DNA of 64,000 nucleotides from Arcobacteraceae bacterium (GCA_028687375.1 JAQUAG010000003.1:1-64000), one strand, 5' to 3'. Shown: positions 29,642 to 38,684, counted from the first letter of the stretch. Notes: generated from the sequence alone by a model not told the origin. A program made the numbers and translations.

Positions 29642-29872
29642 ATGAATAATGAAGTAGAAAAAAATAAAAATAATCCACTACATGGGGTAACTTTAGAGAA
29701 AATAATCACAACTTTGTATGAAGTATATGGGTGGGAAAATTTAAGTCAAAGACTCAATGTAAATTGTTTTAAAAAAGAGCAAAGTGTCAAATCTTGTCTT
29801 ACTTTTTTTAGAAAAACCCCTTGGGCTAGGACTAAATTAGAAAATATCTATATTAAATATATAAGCAAATAA
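29642..29872 (+). CDS. VF530-family (DUF2132) small protein
   Basis: A 76-residue protein matching the VF530 family: [40 protein letters not shown] and [16 protein letters not shown]. The family is described as DNA-binding on structural grounds; its biological role is unknown. It starts one base after the hydrolase stop and is the last gene of the nrdAB transcript, facing the hyperacidic gene on the opposite strand. Confidence 0.85.
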   Translation: MNNEVEKNKNNPLHGVTLEKIITTLYEVYGWENLSQRLNVNCFKKEQSVKSCLTFFRKTPWARTKLENIYIKYISK

Positions 29873-29880
29873 ATCTACTT

Positions 29881-29907
29881 GATGAGGATACTTTAATAGT
29901 CCTCATC
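29881..29907. terminator. hairpin between two converging genes
   Basis: GATGAGGA pairs with TCCTCATC across an 11-base loop. It follows the VF530 stop and overlaps the last codons and stop of the hyperacidic gene on the other strand, so it could end both transcripts. Flanking T-runs are short. Confidence 0.45.
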
Positions 29908-30039
29908 ATCATTTTCGTAAAAATCATCAGATTCCTCTTCATCTTCATCATCAAAACCATTTATTCCATAAAGTTCATCATCTTCATTTTCTGATTCTTC
30001 TTCTAAATAATCATCTTCATAATCGAAATCTTCATCCAT
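29893..30039 (-). CDS. hyperacidic 48-residue protein of unknown function
   Basis: A short gene missed by a 60-residue cut-off. It starts MDEDFDYEDDYLEEESENED and ends NDDEDY. By my count 29 of 48 residues are Asp or Glu, five are Tyr, and there is no Lys, Arg, His or Cys. The ATG at 30039 is preceded by AAAGGGGTGG, a strong ribosome-binding site, which argues for a real gene rather than a chance purine-rich run. No signal or membrane segment. Function unknown: an acidic tail-like protein, DNA mimic or cation buffer are all possible. Confidence 0.65.
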   Translation of the reverse strand: MDEDFDYEDDYLEEESENEDDELYGINGFDDEDEEESDDFYENDDEDY

Positions 30040-30226
30040 TGTGTACCACCCCTTTTTTTAAATAATTTAGTAATTTTATCATCTTAAAATAAAAACTGTC
30101 AAGAGATAAATTTAAATATCATAAAAAAGATGACAAAAAAGTTACAATATTTTAATAATTTCTTTATCTAAAATATTAGTTAAAATTAGTTACAATAAGG
30201 CTTTTTAAATCAAAAGGAGATTTATT

Positions 30227-32086
30227 ATGTTACTTAGTGTTAAACAAAAGATTTTTATGGCACTCTTATTTATTGCATTTTTTGCAAGTCTAATTTTTGG
30301 ATTTTTTATCTATTTTAGTCTAAAACAAACATTTTTTGAGACTATACAATATAGACTTCATAGTGGTGTTAATGGGACAAATCTATATTTAGGTGATGAT
30401 TTTATAGATAAATACACTAGCGAAAATCCAATGAGTTCTTCTGAATATGATATTTATATGAAAAACCTTAGTGATTTTGCTCAAAAAGATGGTTTGGAAT
30501 ATGTCTATTTGATGATTAAAAAAGATACTAAAATTTATACTGCCATCTCAAGTGCCACACAAGAAGAGATAGAGAAAAAAGAATATGATACATTTATGAC
30601 AGAGTACGACGCGAGTGAAGAAATTATCAATGGTTTCATTCCAAATCATGAATTTCTAGAGGAAACAGTAGATAAATATGGACATTTTTACTCATTAATA
30701 GTTTCAAAACAGTCTAAAAATGGTCAAATATATCTTCTTGGAGCTGATATTGAAGCAAGCTATATCAATTCAGCGCTCAATAGTATATTACTAAAAACTA
30801 TTGCTATAACGATAATAATTTTAGTTATAGCAATTTTATTTGCTTATTTTGTGAGTAATACAATTGGAAATAAAATCAATAGTACACAAAAAGGAATTTT
30901 GGGATTTTTTGATTTTATTTCAAGAAAAACAACCATTGTAAAACATCTTGAGATAAAAGAGATGGATGAATTTGGTGTGATGGCAAAAGTTATCAATGAA
31001 AATATTGACAATATTCAAATAGGACTCAAAGCCGATAGTAATGCCGTATCACAAGTTGTTGCTATTGCAAATCAAATTAAATCTGGAAAACTTGATGGAA
31101 TAATAGATGCTAATCCTCATAATCCTCAACTCATAGAGCTTAGTAGTGTTTTAAACGATATGTTAAAAACTTTAAATTTAAATATCAATTCGGTTTTAAA
31201 TACCTTACATAGCTACTCTGCTTATGATTTTACAAAGACTACAGATAAAAATAATTTAGAGGGTTCTCTTGGTGCATTAATTGAAAATGTTAATAAATTG
31301 GGTCAAGAGATTACCAATATGCTTATTCAAAATATGAATAATGGTATCACATTAGAAGATAGTTCAAAACAACTTCTATCAAATGTAACAAATCTTAATA
31401 AATCATCTAATCAAGCAGCTGCAAGTCTTGAAGAAACAGCAGCCGCACTTGAACAAATTACAAGTAATATTAGAAGTAATACAGAAAATATTACAAAAAT
31501 GTCTACTTTATCAAATAATGTCACAAAATCAACACATGAAGGTGAAAAACTAGCAACACAAACAACTCTTGCTATGGATGAGATAAATACACAAGTAAGT
31601 GCTATTAATGATGCAATATCAGTGATTGATCAAATTGCATTTCAAACAAATATTCTTTCTTTAAATGCAGCAGTAGAAGCTGCAACAGCTGGTGAAGCTG
31701 GAAAAGGATTTGCTGTTGTAGCACAAGAGGTTAGAAACTTAGCAAATAGAAGTGCAGATGCAGCACATGAGATTAAAGCTCTTGTTGAAAGTGCGAAATC
31801 AAAAACAAATCAAGGGAAAGATATTGCAAATGATATGATAAAAGGATATGAAGATTTAAGTCGAAATATTTCACAAACTTCAACTATTATATCACAAGTA
31901 GAAACTTCAAGCAAAGAACAACTTAGAGGAATTGAACAAATTAATGACGCAGTAACTTCACTTGATAGACAGATACAAGCAAATGCAAGTGTAGCAACAC
32001 ATACAGCAGAGATAGCACATCTTACTGATGAACTTGCAAGAGTTATCGTTCAAGATGTTGATAACAAAAAATTTAATGGGAAATAG
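30227..32086 (+). CDS. methyl-accepting chemotaxis protein
   Basis: A 619-residue chemoreceptor. A first membrane segment (residues 10-33), a periplasmic sensor domain of about 150 residues, and a second membrane segment (about 188-210, [19 protein letters not shown]) lead to a cytoplasmic part ending in the signalling hairpin [20 protein letters not shown]...[19 protein letters not shown]. The sensor is cache-like; its ligand is not evident. AAAGGAG lies upstream of the ATG. A tRNA-Glu gene lies directly beyond its stop on the other strand. Confidence 0.93.
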   Translation: MLLSVKQKIFMALLFIAFFASLIFGFFIYFSLKQTFFETIQYRLHSGVNGTNLYLGDDFIDKYTSENPMSSSEYDIYMKNLSDFAQKDGLEYVYLMIKKDTKIYTAISSATQEEIEKKEYDTFMTEYDASEEIINGFIPNHEFLEETVDKYGHFYSLIVSKQSKNGQIYLLGADIEASYINSALNSILLKTIAITIIILVIAILFAYFVSNTIGNKINSTQKGILGFFDFISRKTTIVKHLEIKEMDEFGVMAKVINENIDNIQIGLKADSNAVSQVVAIANQIKSGKLDGIIDANPHNPQLIELSSVLNDMLKTLNLNINSVLNTLHSYSAYDFTKTTDKNNLEGSLGALIENVNKLGQEITNMLIQNMNNGITLEDSSKQLLSNVTNLNKSSNQAAASLEETAAALEQITSNIRSNTENITKMSTLSNNVTKSTHEGEKLATQTTLAMDEINTQVSAINDAISVIDQIAFQTNILSLNAAVEAATAGEAGKGFAVVAQEVRNLANRSADAAHEIKALVESAKSKTNQGKDIANDMIKGYEDLSRNISQTSTIISQVETSSKEQLRGIEQINDAVTSLDRQIQANASVATHTAEIAHLTDELARVIVQDVDNKKFNGK

Positions 32087-32090
32087 ATGA

Positions 32091-32168
32091 TGGCGACCCC
32101 AGATAGATTTGAACTATCGTTATTAGGATGAAGTCCTAATGTCCTTGGCCAAACTAGACGACAGGGTC
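32091..32168 (-). tRNA. tRNA-Glu (anticodon TTC), atypical anticodon loop
   Basis: The minus strand folds fully: acceptor GACCCTG/TGGGGTC, D-arm GTC...GAC, anticodon stem TTAGG/CCTAA, variable TAAC, T-arm GATAG/CTATC with loop TTCAAAT, discriminator G and encoded CCA. The anticodon loop reads ACTTCAT, which puts C rather than the near-universal U at position 33 (plus-strand 32133), and the D-loop is longer than usual. It may be a second, divergent tRNA-Glu copy. Confidence 0.85.
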
Positions 32169-32234
32169 ATTTTTAAGGGGAAGAATTTTAGCTAAATAAA
32201 ACTTAATCTTATTTAGCTAGGTTCAGATTGCAAG

Positions 32235-32975
32235 TTAGCTATTTATTTTATCTTTGATTTCTCGTGCAACTGCTGTTATTTTTTTCATTTTTTCACTATT
32301 TGATAACGATTCATCTATCAAATATTTTACAAAAGCACTTCCAACAATAACACCATCAACACCTTGTACTTTCTCTTTAGCTGTATTTTCATCTACACCA
32401 AATCCTGTATAAATAGGAGTATTAGTATATCTTTTTACATTGTTAATAATAGTTGATAAATCTTCACTTTTACCACTTCCTGTAATTCCAGCATACGCTA
32501 CAAGATAAATAAATTCGCTACTATTTTCAACTAATCTTTGAATTCTTTCTTCACTATCTGTGGGTGCTACGAAGCTTACAATTGATTGATTGTATTTTTT
32601 AAATATCTCTTGATATCTAGCTGATTCTTCAAAAGGAAGGTCTGGAATAATTGAACCTTTAACTCCATATTCTTTCCCTTTTTGTAAAAAATCTTCAATA
32701 CCATATCTAAAAAATGAATTCATATATCCCATCCAAAAAGTATCCATATGTGGTGCTATTTTAGAAGTTACTTCAAATAAATCTGTTAGTTTAAAACCAT
32801 TTTTGATTGATAATAAACTTGCCTTTTCAATAATAGGTCCATCAGCAACTGGGTCACTAAATGGGATACCAAGCTCTAAAATATCAACTCCATTTTCTTT
32901 CATAGCAAGTGCTAAATCTACAGTAAAATTGTTATTTGGCAATGATGAAGTTATAAATCCAACTAATTTTTTCAA
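32235..32975 (-). CDS. trpA: tryptophan synthase alpha subunit
   Basis: Cleaves indole-3-glycerol phosphate to indole for the beta subunit. The 246-residue TIM-barrel protein has the hallmark ILELGIPFSDPVADGPIIEKAS (catalytic Glu/Asp), LPFEESARYQEIFKKY, and TPIYTGFGVDENTAKE with the phosphate-binding loop. The start is a TTG at 32975 after AAAGGA. trpB is not adjacent, so the trp genes are split in this genome. Confidence 0.94.
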   Translation of the reverse strand: MKKLVGFITSSLPNNNFTVDLALAMKENGVDILELGIPFSDPVADGPIIEKASLLSIKNGFKLTDLFEVTSKIAPHMDTFWMGYMNSFFRYGIEDFLQKGKEYGVKGSIIPDLPFEESARYQEIFKKYNQSIVSFVAPTDSEERIQRLVENSSEFIYLVAYAGITGSGKSEDLSTIINNVKRYTNTPIYTGFGVDENTAKEKVQGVDGVIVGSAFVKYLIDESLSNSEKMKKITAVAREIKDKINS

Positions 32976-33038
32976 GTTAATAATCCTTTAGTAATGTTTG
33001 GGTAGGATTCTAACATTAAAATAATAAAGGGTTGATTT

Positions 33039-33824
33039 ATGAAACAAACTATTGGTAGCATCTTGAAGGCTAAAAACAATAGAAAATTAACGATGATAAC
33101 GGCTTATGATGCATTATTTGCAAGGCTTTTTGATGAAAAAGTTGATTTCATTTTAGTTGGTGATAGTCTTAATATGAGCTTTGCAGGGAAAAAAGATACT
33201 TTGAGTGCGACAATTGAGCAGATGATTTATCATACAAATGCCGTTTGTAATGGTGCTAAAAATACTTTTGTTATCTGTGATATGCCTTTTGGAACATATA
33301 CTGATGAAAAAATAGCTTTATTAAATGCAATAAAAGTATTTAGAGAAACCCCAGCTGATGCTATTAAAATAGAAGGGGGAAAATCAAAAGCCCATATTAT
33401 CAAAACTTTATGTGACAACTCTATTGCTGTTGTTGGGCATATTGGATTATTACCTCAAAATTTTAGAAGTGAAGGTGGCTACAAAGTTAAAGGGAAAGAT
33501 GAAGAAAATATCAAAAGCCTCATAGAAGATGCAAAAGCAGTAGAACAAGCTGGTGCTTTTTGCATCGTAGTTGAAGGGGTAAAAGAGGAAGCTGGGGAAG
33601 CTATTGCAAAAGCTGTAAATATTCCAGTTATTGGGATTGGAGCAGGAGTCAAAGTGGATGGACAAGTTTTAGTTTGGTCTGATATGCTTGGATTTTTTGA
33701 TGAATTTACCCCAAAGTTTGTGCGAAAATATTTAGATGGTGCAACACTTGTAAAAGATGCCGTTGTGAGTTATAAAAACGATGTGGAAAGCCTCAACTTT
33801 CCAAATGAAAATGAAAAATATTAA
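33039..33824 (+). CDS. panB: 3-methyl-2-oxobutanoate hydroxymethyltransferase
   Basis: First step of pantothenate synthesis. The 261-residue protein shows the PanB segments MITAYDALFARLFDEKVDFILVGDSLNM, DMPFGTY, AIKIEGG, VVGHIGLLPQ and GIGAGVKVDGQVLVWSDMLGF. Divergent from trpA. It precedes the metallo-beta-lactamase-fold gene by 17 bases. Confidence 0.95.
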   Translation: MKQTIGSILKAKNNRKLTMITAYDALFARLFDEKVDFILVGDSLNMSFAGKKDTLSATIEQMIYHTNAVCNGAKNTFVICDMPFGTYTDEKIALLNAIKVFRETPADAIKIEGGKSKAHIIKTLCDNSIAVVGHIGLLPQNFRSEGGYKVKGKDEENIKSLIEDAKAVEQAGAFCIVVEGVKEEAGEAIAKAVNIPVIGIGAGVKVDGQVLVWSDMLGFFDEFTPKFVRKYLDGATLVKDAVVSYKNDVESLNFPNENEKY

Positions 33825-33841
33825 AAAGTAAGGAGTCAAAA

Positions 33842-34750
33842 ATGTTCAAAAAAATAGTTTTATTTTTATCTGTTGTAAGTATCAGTTTTGGATACGATTT
33901 AAAACCTATCCAAATTTCAAAAAGTGTGTATCAATTTATAGGTAAAACAGAAGCACCATCAAAAGCAAATGGTGGAAATATGGTAAATACCTATTGGATA
34001 AAAACAGATAAAAGTTATATCGTCGTAGATACTGGTCCATCGTACAACTATGCAAAAGATGCACACAAAGCTATGAAAAAGATAGCAGACCTTCCTATCA
34101 AATATGTTATTAATACCCATATGCATGATGACCATTGGCTTGGAAATAACTATTTTAAAGAACTTGGAGCTACCATTTATGGAACCAAAGCTCAAGCGAA
34201 AAAATTTCCAGTTGGAAGTGAAGCTCATATGCTGAGTGTTATCAAAAAAGAGGATAGTGCAAATACAAAAATTATCAATATTGATACATTTGTTGAAAAA
34301 GATTTTTCTATGAAAGTAGATAATACTCCACTAGATTTTATCCATTTTGATTATGCTGTTCATACACCTGAAGATATTATGATCTATCTTCCAGAGGAAA
34401 AAACTCTTATTGCTGGAGATATTTTATTTTCACAAAGAATAACTTCTATCAGAGATGGAAGTGTAGAAGGTGGTCTAAAATCACTTGATGCAGTTGAAAA
34501 AATGGATGTTAAAGTTTATGCAGCTGGGCATGGAAAATTTACAGATAAAACTGCATTACAACAAATGAGAGATTATTTTATGGCACTTAAAACTACAGCT
34601 AGAAAAGCAATTGAAGATGGCATTGATATCAATACTTATGTAAAAACTGCTGATTTTAGTGCTTTTAAAGATATGGCAATGATGGAAGTTTTGCATAAAG
34701 GAAACCTTGGATTTGCTTACAGCGAATATGAGTTTTTTGAGGAAAAATAA
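33842..34750 (+). CDS. periplasmic metallo-beta-lactamase-fold hydrolase
   Basis: A 302-residue exported protein with a signal peptide (MFKKIVLFLSVVSISFG). The metal-binding motif is NTHMHDDHWLGN (HxHxDH), with further ligand segments VHTPEDIMIYLPEEKTLIAGDI and AAGHGKFTD. It resembles the SoxH/quinoprotein-relay type of periplasmic metallohydrolase, but also many annotated simply as MBL-fold; substrate unknown. An AAGGAG ribosome-binding site is present. A SoxH-like role would fit a sulfur oxidiser, though it lies far from the sox cluster. Confidence 0.8.
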   Translation: MFKKIVLFLSVVSISFGYDLKPIQISKSVYQFIGKTEAPSKANGGNMVNTYWIKTDKSYIVVDTGPSYNYAKDAHKAMKKIADLPIKYVINTHMHDDHWLGNNYFKELGATIYGTKAQAKKFPVGSEAHMLSVIKKEDSANTKIINIDTFVEKDFSMKVDNTPLDFIHFDYAVHTPEDIMIYLPEEKTLIAGDILFSQRITSIRDGSVEGGLKSLDAVEKMDVKVYAAGHGKFTDKTALQQMRDYFMALKTTARKAIEDGIDINTYVKTADFSAFKDMAMMEVLHKGNLGFAYSEYEFFEEK

Positions 34751-34850
34751 ATAAATCAGATATCAGATAAGCTTTTACTTTGATATAAGTTTTATCTGAT
34801 AGTCTTTCAGCTCAGACTTTTAATTTAAAATTTTTCTTTTCGATATTTAT

Positions 34851-34948
34851 ATGGAAAACAAAGATGGAAAACAAAACGATGGAAAACAATCGAAAAAATT
34901 ATTTTTTCGTGGAAAACAAAGAAATGGAAAACAAAAATGGAAAACAAA
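34851..34948 (+). repeat. six spaced copies of a TGGAAAACAA unit at the metK start
   Basis: The unit (A/G)TGGAAAACAA begins at 34851, 34864, 34879, 34909, 34924 and 34937, i.e. spacings of 13, 15, 30, 15 and 13 bases. The last copy is the start of metK itself. Five copies start with ATG and one with GTG. Between copies three and four is a near-perfect palindrome (34891-34909, CGAAAAAATTATTTTTTCG). No other good Shine-Dalgarno precedes metK, but each GGA sits about 8-10 bases before the next start codon and could serve as one. Confidence 0.9.
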
Positions 34949-36172
34949 CAAACTGCCTGTACGGCAAAAAATCAACACTACCTTTTTACAAGTGAAGTAG
35001 TAAGTCCAGGTCACCCTGATAAATGTGCAGATATCATAGCTGATAGTATTGTGGATCGTCTTATCATTGGTGATAGTAAATCAAGAGTTGCTAGTGAAGT
35101 ATTTGTAGCTGGAAAACACGTAATCATTGGTGGAGAAGTTACTAGTAATACTCAACTATCAACTGACGAATATAAACAAATTGCAATTGATGCATTGAAA
35201 AAAATCGGTTATAACGGAAACCCTTATTTTACAAAAGAGGAGTGTTTACATCCTGATGAAGTAGAGGTGCAAGTACTTTTAAATAGACAATCTCCTGATA
35301 TCAATCAAGGTGTTGACCAAGCGGATGGTGAAACTGGTGCTGGGGATCAAGGGATTATGTTTGGATATGCAGATATTGAAACTGAATCTTATATGCCAAG
35401 TGCTATTACATATGCAAGAATGCTTATGGAAAAAGTATATAACTATGCTTTAAAACATCCTGCAAAACTTGGGGTTGATATCAAAACTCAAGTTACTATG
35501 GATTATGGTTGCAAAAACAATTTTGAAGCGTGTAATCCTCAAAGAATAGACACAATAGTTGTATCTGCTCCTTGTGTAAGTTCTATGAATATCATTGATT
35601 TAAGAACTTTAATTATGGAACTTATTATCGATACAAATTTACCAAATCATCTTTTTGATCCAAAAAATTGTGTTATTCATATCAATCCAACAGGAAAATA
35701 TGTAAGTCATTCAAGTTTACATGATAGTGGATTAACTGGAAGAAAACTTATCGTTGATAGTTTTGGTGGGTACTCACCTATTGGTGGTGGAGCTCAAAGT
35801 AGTAAAGACTACACAAAAGTTGATAGAAGTGGACTATATGCAGCTAGATGGATAGCGAAACATATCGTAGCTGCTGGACTTGCTAAAAAATGTGTAGTAC
35901 AAATCTCATATGCAATTGGTGTTGCAAAACCAACATCAGTTGCCGTTGATACTTATGGAACATATACTAGCAAAAATGATGATGATTTATCAGAATTTGT
36001 AATGGCTAATTTTAGTTTGACTCCAAACTGGATAACAAAAAAGTTCCATCTTGATAAACCAAGTGAAGCTACATTTTTATATGCAGATGTAGCTGCAAGG
36101 GGACAAGTTGGACAAAGTGATTATCCTTGGGAACAACTTGACCAATTACCACTTTTCGAATCTTTTAAATAA
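34937..36172 (+). CDS. metK: S-adenosylmethionine synthetase
   Basis: Makes SAM from methionine and ATP. The 411-residue protein contains HYLFTSEVVSPGHPDKCAD, GETGAGDQGIMFGYA, ATP-binding GGGAQSSKDYTKVDRSGLYAARW and DVAARGQVG. Relative to the usual start near HYLFTSE it has an N-terminal extension of about 14 residues (MENKQTACTAKNQ) with no alternative in-frame start. The first codons are the last copy of the TGGAAAACAA repeat, so the extension seems to have grown with it. Confidence 0.95.
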   Translation: MENKQTACTAKNQHYLFTSEVVSPGHPDKCADIIADSIVDRLIIGDSKSRVASEVFVAGKHVIIGGEVTSNTQLSTDEYKQIAIDALKKIGYNGNPYFTKEECLHPDEVEVQVLLNRQSPDINQGVDQADGETGAGDQGIMFGYADIETESYMPSAITYARMLMEKVYNYALKHPAKLGVDIKTQVTMDYGCKNNFEACNPQRIDTIVVSAPCVSSMNIIDLRTLIMELIIDTNLPNHLFDPKNCVIHINPTGKYVSHSSLHDSGLTGRKLIVDSFGGYSPIGGGAQSSKDYTKVDRSGLYAARWIAKHIVAAGLAKKCVVQISYAIGVAKPTSVAVDTYGTYTSKNDDDLSEFVMANFSLTPNWITKKFHLDKPSEATFLYADVAARGQVGQSDYPWEQLDQLPLFESFK

Positions 36173-36188
36173 CAAATCTACTCACAAT

Positions 36189-36217
36189 CTCTTGGCACTT
36201 CAATCAAGTGCCAAGAG
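36189..36217 (+). terminator. strong hairpin after metK
   Basis: A perfect 12-base-pair stem (CTCTTGGCACTT / AAGTGCCAAGAG) with a five-base loop, 16 bases after the metK stop. No U-tract follows (AAAATTTATG), so it may act as a terminator with reduced efficiency or as an mRNA 3'-end stabiliser. Confidence 0.6.
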
Positions 36218-36317
36218 AAAATTTATGAATTTAATCAACTTATGCTATAATCATCAACTTTTTAAGAATCAATAACTAAATGTAACTTCAATAAAAGACA
36301 TTTAAAAGGAAACAACG

Positions 36318-37217
36318 ATGGATTTAAAGAATTTTTTTAACAAAGTTAAAGAAGAATTAACACACAAAGAGAATAAACATTTTATAGATGAAAAATCACA
36401 AATTAAATATGCACCAAAAGTAGAAAGTCAAAGTCACTGGATCAAATGTCCATCTTGCGAATCTATGATGTTCTTCCAAGAGGTTGAACACCTCAATCAT
36501 ATCTGCCCTAAATGTAATTTTCACATGAGAATTGGAGCAAATAAAAGAATTCAACTTCTTGCTGATAATGGTAGTTTTATCGAGCATGATAGTGATCTTC
36601 ATCCAACAGACCCATTACAATTTGTAGATAGTAAATCATATCAAAAAAGATTAGAGGAAGCATATCATGCAACAGGAAAAACATCTGCAATAGTTGCAGG
36701 AACTTGTACAATAAATGGTACTCCTGTTGAATTAGTTATTTTTGACTTTTCATTTTTAGGTGGAAGTTTAGGAAGTGTTGAAGGTGAAAAAATTGTACGA
36801 GCTTGTGATAGAGCAATGAAACACAATCATGGTGTTATTATCGTAAGTGCAAGTGGTGGTGCTAGAATGCAAGAGAGTACATACTCTTTAATGCAAATGG
36901 CAAAAACAAGTGCAGCATTACGAAAACTAGATCGTGCAGGATTGCCATTTATTTCTATTCTAACAGACCCTACTTTTGGTGGAGTAAGTGCAAGTTTTGC
37001 ATTTTTAGGAGATATTTTAATAGCTGAGCCAGGAGCTTTAATTGGTTTTGCAGGTGCAAGAGTTATTAAACAAACTATTGGGAAAGATCTCCCTGAAGGT
37101 TTCCAAAAAGCTGAATTTTTACTAGAACATGGAAGTATCGATATGGTTGTAGATAGAAGTCATATGAAAAAAACTATTGGTGATCTTTTAGCTATTTTCG
37201 CTAAAGATGTAGCATAA
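36318..37217 (+). CDS. accD: acetyl-CoA carboxylase, carboxyltransferase beta subunit
   Basis: Works with AccA to transfer CO2 to acetyl-CoA in fatty-acid synthesis. The 299-residue protein has the N-terminal zinc ribbon CPSCESMM...CPKCNFH and the crotonase-fold signatures GSLGSVEGEKIVRA, SASGGARMQEST and DPTFGGVSASFAFLGDI. AAAAGGAAAC precedes the ATG, and a TATAAT-like hexamer (GCTATAATC) stands about 70 bases upstream. First gene of a block conserved in Campylobacterota. Confidence 0.96.
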   Translation: MDLKNFFNKVKEELTHKENKHFIDEKSQIKYAPKVESQSHWIKCPSCESMMFFQEVEHLNHICPKCNFHMRIGANKRIQLLADNGSFIEHDSDLHPTDPLQFVDSKSYQKRLEEAYHATGKTSAIVAGTCTINGTPVELVIFDFSFLGGSLGSVEGEKIVRACDRAMKHNHGVIIVSASGGARMQESTYSLMQMAKTSAALRKLDRAGLPFISILTDPTFGGVSASFAFLGDILIAEPGALIGFAGARVIKQTIGKDLPEGFQKAEFLLEHGSIDMVVDRSHMKKTIGDLLAIFAKDVA

Positions 37218-37244
37218 CTTTTGCTGTTTTAATCTAAAGATACA

Positions 37245-37823
37245 ATGCAAATCTATCCAATTTGCGATATGCAAACACTACTCAATAAGGGAATCTCTCT
37301 TCTTGAGTTTTTAAAACTTTTAAAAAGTCTTGATATCGTTTACATCCAATATAGAGATAAAATATCAGATAAACAAACACAAAAAGAAAATCTACTTTTT
37401 TTAAAATCGCATACAAAAATACCTATAATTATTAATGATAATATTGAACTTTTGGAATTTGCTGATGGAATTCATTTAGGACAAGAAGATTTAATAAGAG
37501 TTAAAAATGAAGCTTTTAAACTAAAAAGTGATGAATTACTTTTTAAACTTTTACGAAAAAAATACCCAAATAAAATCTTTGGACTTTCAACACACAATGA
37601 ATTAGAAATTTTAGAAGCGAATAAACTTCCACTAGATTATATAGGGCTTGGTGCTTATAAAAATACAACTACAAAAGATGTTAGCACGATACTTGGAGCT
37701 AAAATATCATATCTTGCAAAAATCTCTAAACATCCTGTTGGTGCTATTGGTGGAGTGAAAATAGATGATAAGATAGAAAATATCACATATAATGTGATAA
37801 GTAGTAATTTATATGAAAATTAA
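37245..37823 (+). CDS. thiE: thiamine phosphate synthase
   Basis: Joins the pyrimidine and thiazole parts of thiamine. The 192-residue TIM-barrel protein shows DIVYIQYRDK, PIIINDNIELLEFADGIHLGQEDL, GLSTHNELEI, LDYIGLGAYKNTTTK and the phosphate-binding GAIGGVKIDD. Slightly short for the family. Its 3' end overlaps rlmH by 11 bases. Together with thiG in this window it points to de novo thiamine synthesis. Confidence 0.85.
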   Translation: MQIYPICDMQTLLNKGISLLEFLKLLKSLDIVYIQYRDKISDKQTQKENLLFLKSHTKIPIIINDNIELLEFADGIHLGQEDLIRVKNEAFKLKSDELLFKLLRKKYPNKIFGLSTHNELEILEANKLPLDYIGLGAYKNTTTKDVSTILGAKISYLAKISKHPVGAIGGVKIDDKIENITYNVISSNLYEN

Positions 37824-38271
37824 CATCTATCAAATAGCTAAAAATGATAAAGATGAATTTGAACCTATAGTAAATAATTTTATCAAAATGGCAAGTAAAT
37901 ATGCAAAAATAGAAATTCATAATCTTTTCAATAACAATATAGGAAAACAACAAACCATAGGTGAAAATGAAGCCAAAAAATCTTATAGTGAAGTATTTGA
38001 GCCAAAACTTGCAAATGGTTTTAATATTGCTCTTGATGTACTTGGAAAAAAACTTGATAGTTTTGCATTTAGCAAACTTCTAGAAGATAAAGTAACAATC
38101 AACTTTTTTATTGGTGGAGCTTATGGATTTGAAAGAAGTTTTTTAGACAAATGTGATAGAATTATAACACTTAGTGATTTAACAATGGCACATAAAATTG
38201 CTAATTTAGTCCTCTTAGAACAAGTTTTCAGAGCGCTTTGTATATCAAATAATCATCCATATCATAAATAA
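37813..38271 (+). CDS. rlmH: 23S rRNA (pseudouridine-1915-N3)-methyltransferase
   Basis: A 152-residue SPOUT methyltransferase that modifies helix 69 of 23S rRNA. Recognised from the short knotted fold ending: INFFIGGAYGFERSFLDKCDRIITLSDLTMAHKIANLVLLEQVFRAL with the C-terminal HPYHK, a family hallmark. It overlaps thiE and precedes dksA by about 50 bases. Confidence 0.93.
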   Translation: MKINIYQIAKNDKDEFEPIVNNFIKMASKYAKIEIHNLFNNNIGKQQTIGENEAKKSYSEVFEPKLANGFNIALDVLGKKLDSFAFSKLLEDKVTINFFIGGAYGFERSFLDKCDRIITLSDLTMAHKIANLVLLEQVFRALCISNNHPYHK

Positions 38272-38324
38272 TTTAGATATTTTTGGATACAATCCCGACA
38301 AATTGTAAACACAGGGATAAAAAA

Positions 38325-38684
38325 ATGGCTTCGCGAAAACAAATTGATGAGTTACAACTCATTTTAGAAGAAAGACAAAAGCAAATAGAAAGTAATATAC
38401 AAGATAGTAAAAATAATATCGCTCAACTCAAAGAAAATGAGTGTAAAGATGATTTTGATTATGCTGAATCTAGTAGTGATAGCTTTACATTAGAGGTTAT
38501 CACAAAACAACAAATGAAAGAGTTACAAGAGATTATAAATGCTCTTAAAGCGATAAAAAATGGTACTTATGGAATTTGTGATATGTGTGATGAGCATATA
38601 TCAATTGGACGACTAAAAGCAAAACCTTTTGCTAAATACTGCACAAGTTGTAGAGAAATTTACGAAGAAGAAAACAAAAAATAA
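38325..38684 (+). CDS. dksA: DksA/TraR-family transcription factor
   Basis: A 119-residue regulator that inserts a coiled coil into the RNA polymerase secondary channel and acts with ppGpp. The N-terminal coiled coil (IDELQLILEERQKQIE...) is followed by a four-cysteine zinc finger, CDMC...17 residues...CTSC. An upstream in-frame ATG at 38283 exists, but the ATG at 38325 follows AGGGATAA and suits the family. Nine bases upstream of a conserved membrane-protein gene. Confidence 0.9.
   Translation: MASRKQIDELQLILEERQKQIESNIQDSKNNIAQLKENECKDDFDYAESSSDSFTLEVITKQQMKELQEIINALKAIKNGTYGICDMCDEHISIGRLKAKPFAKYCTSCREIYEEENKK

Noticed and set aside
34762-34800. Hairpin ATCAGATAA/TTATCTGAT as terminator after the metallo-beta-lactamase-fold gene
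   Set aside because: The loop is about 21 bases long and no T-tract follows; it could be chance in AT-rich DNA.
34851-34948. Possible CRISPR-like array at metK
   Set aside because: The repeated unit is only about 11 bases, the intervals are 2-19 bases, not unique spacers of 30-40, and the last copy is coding.
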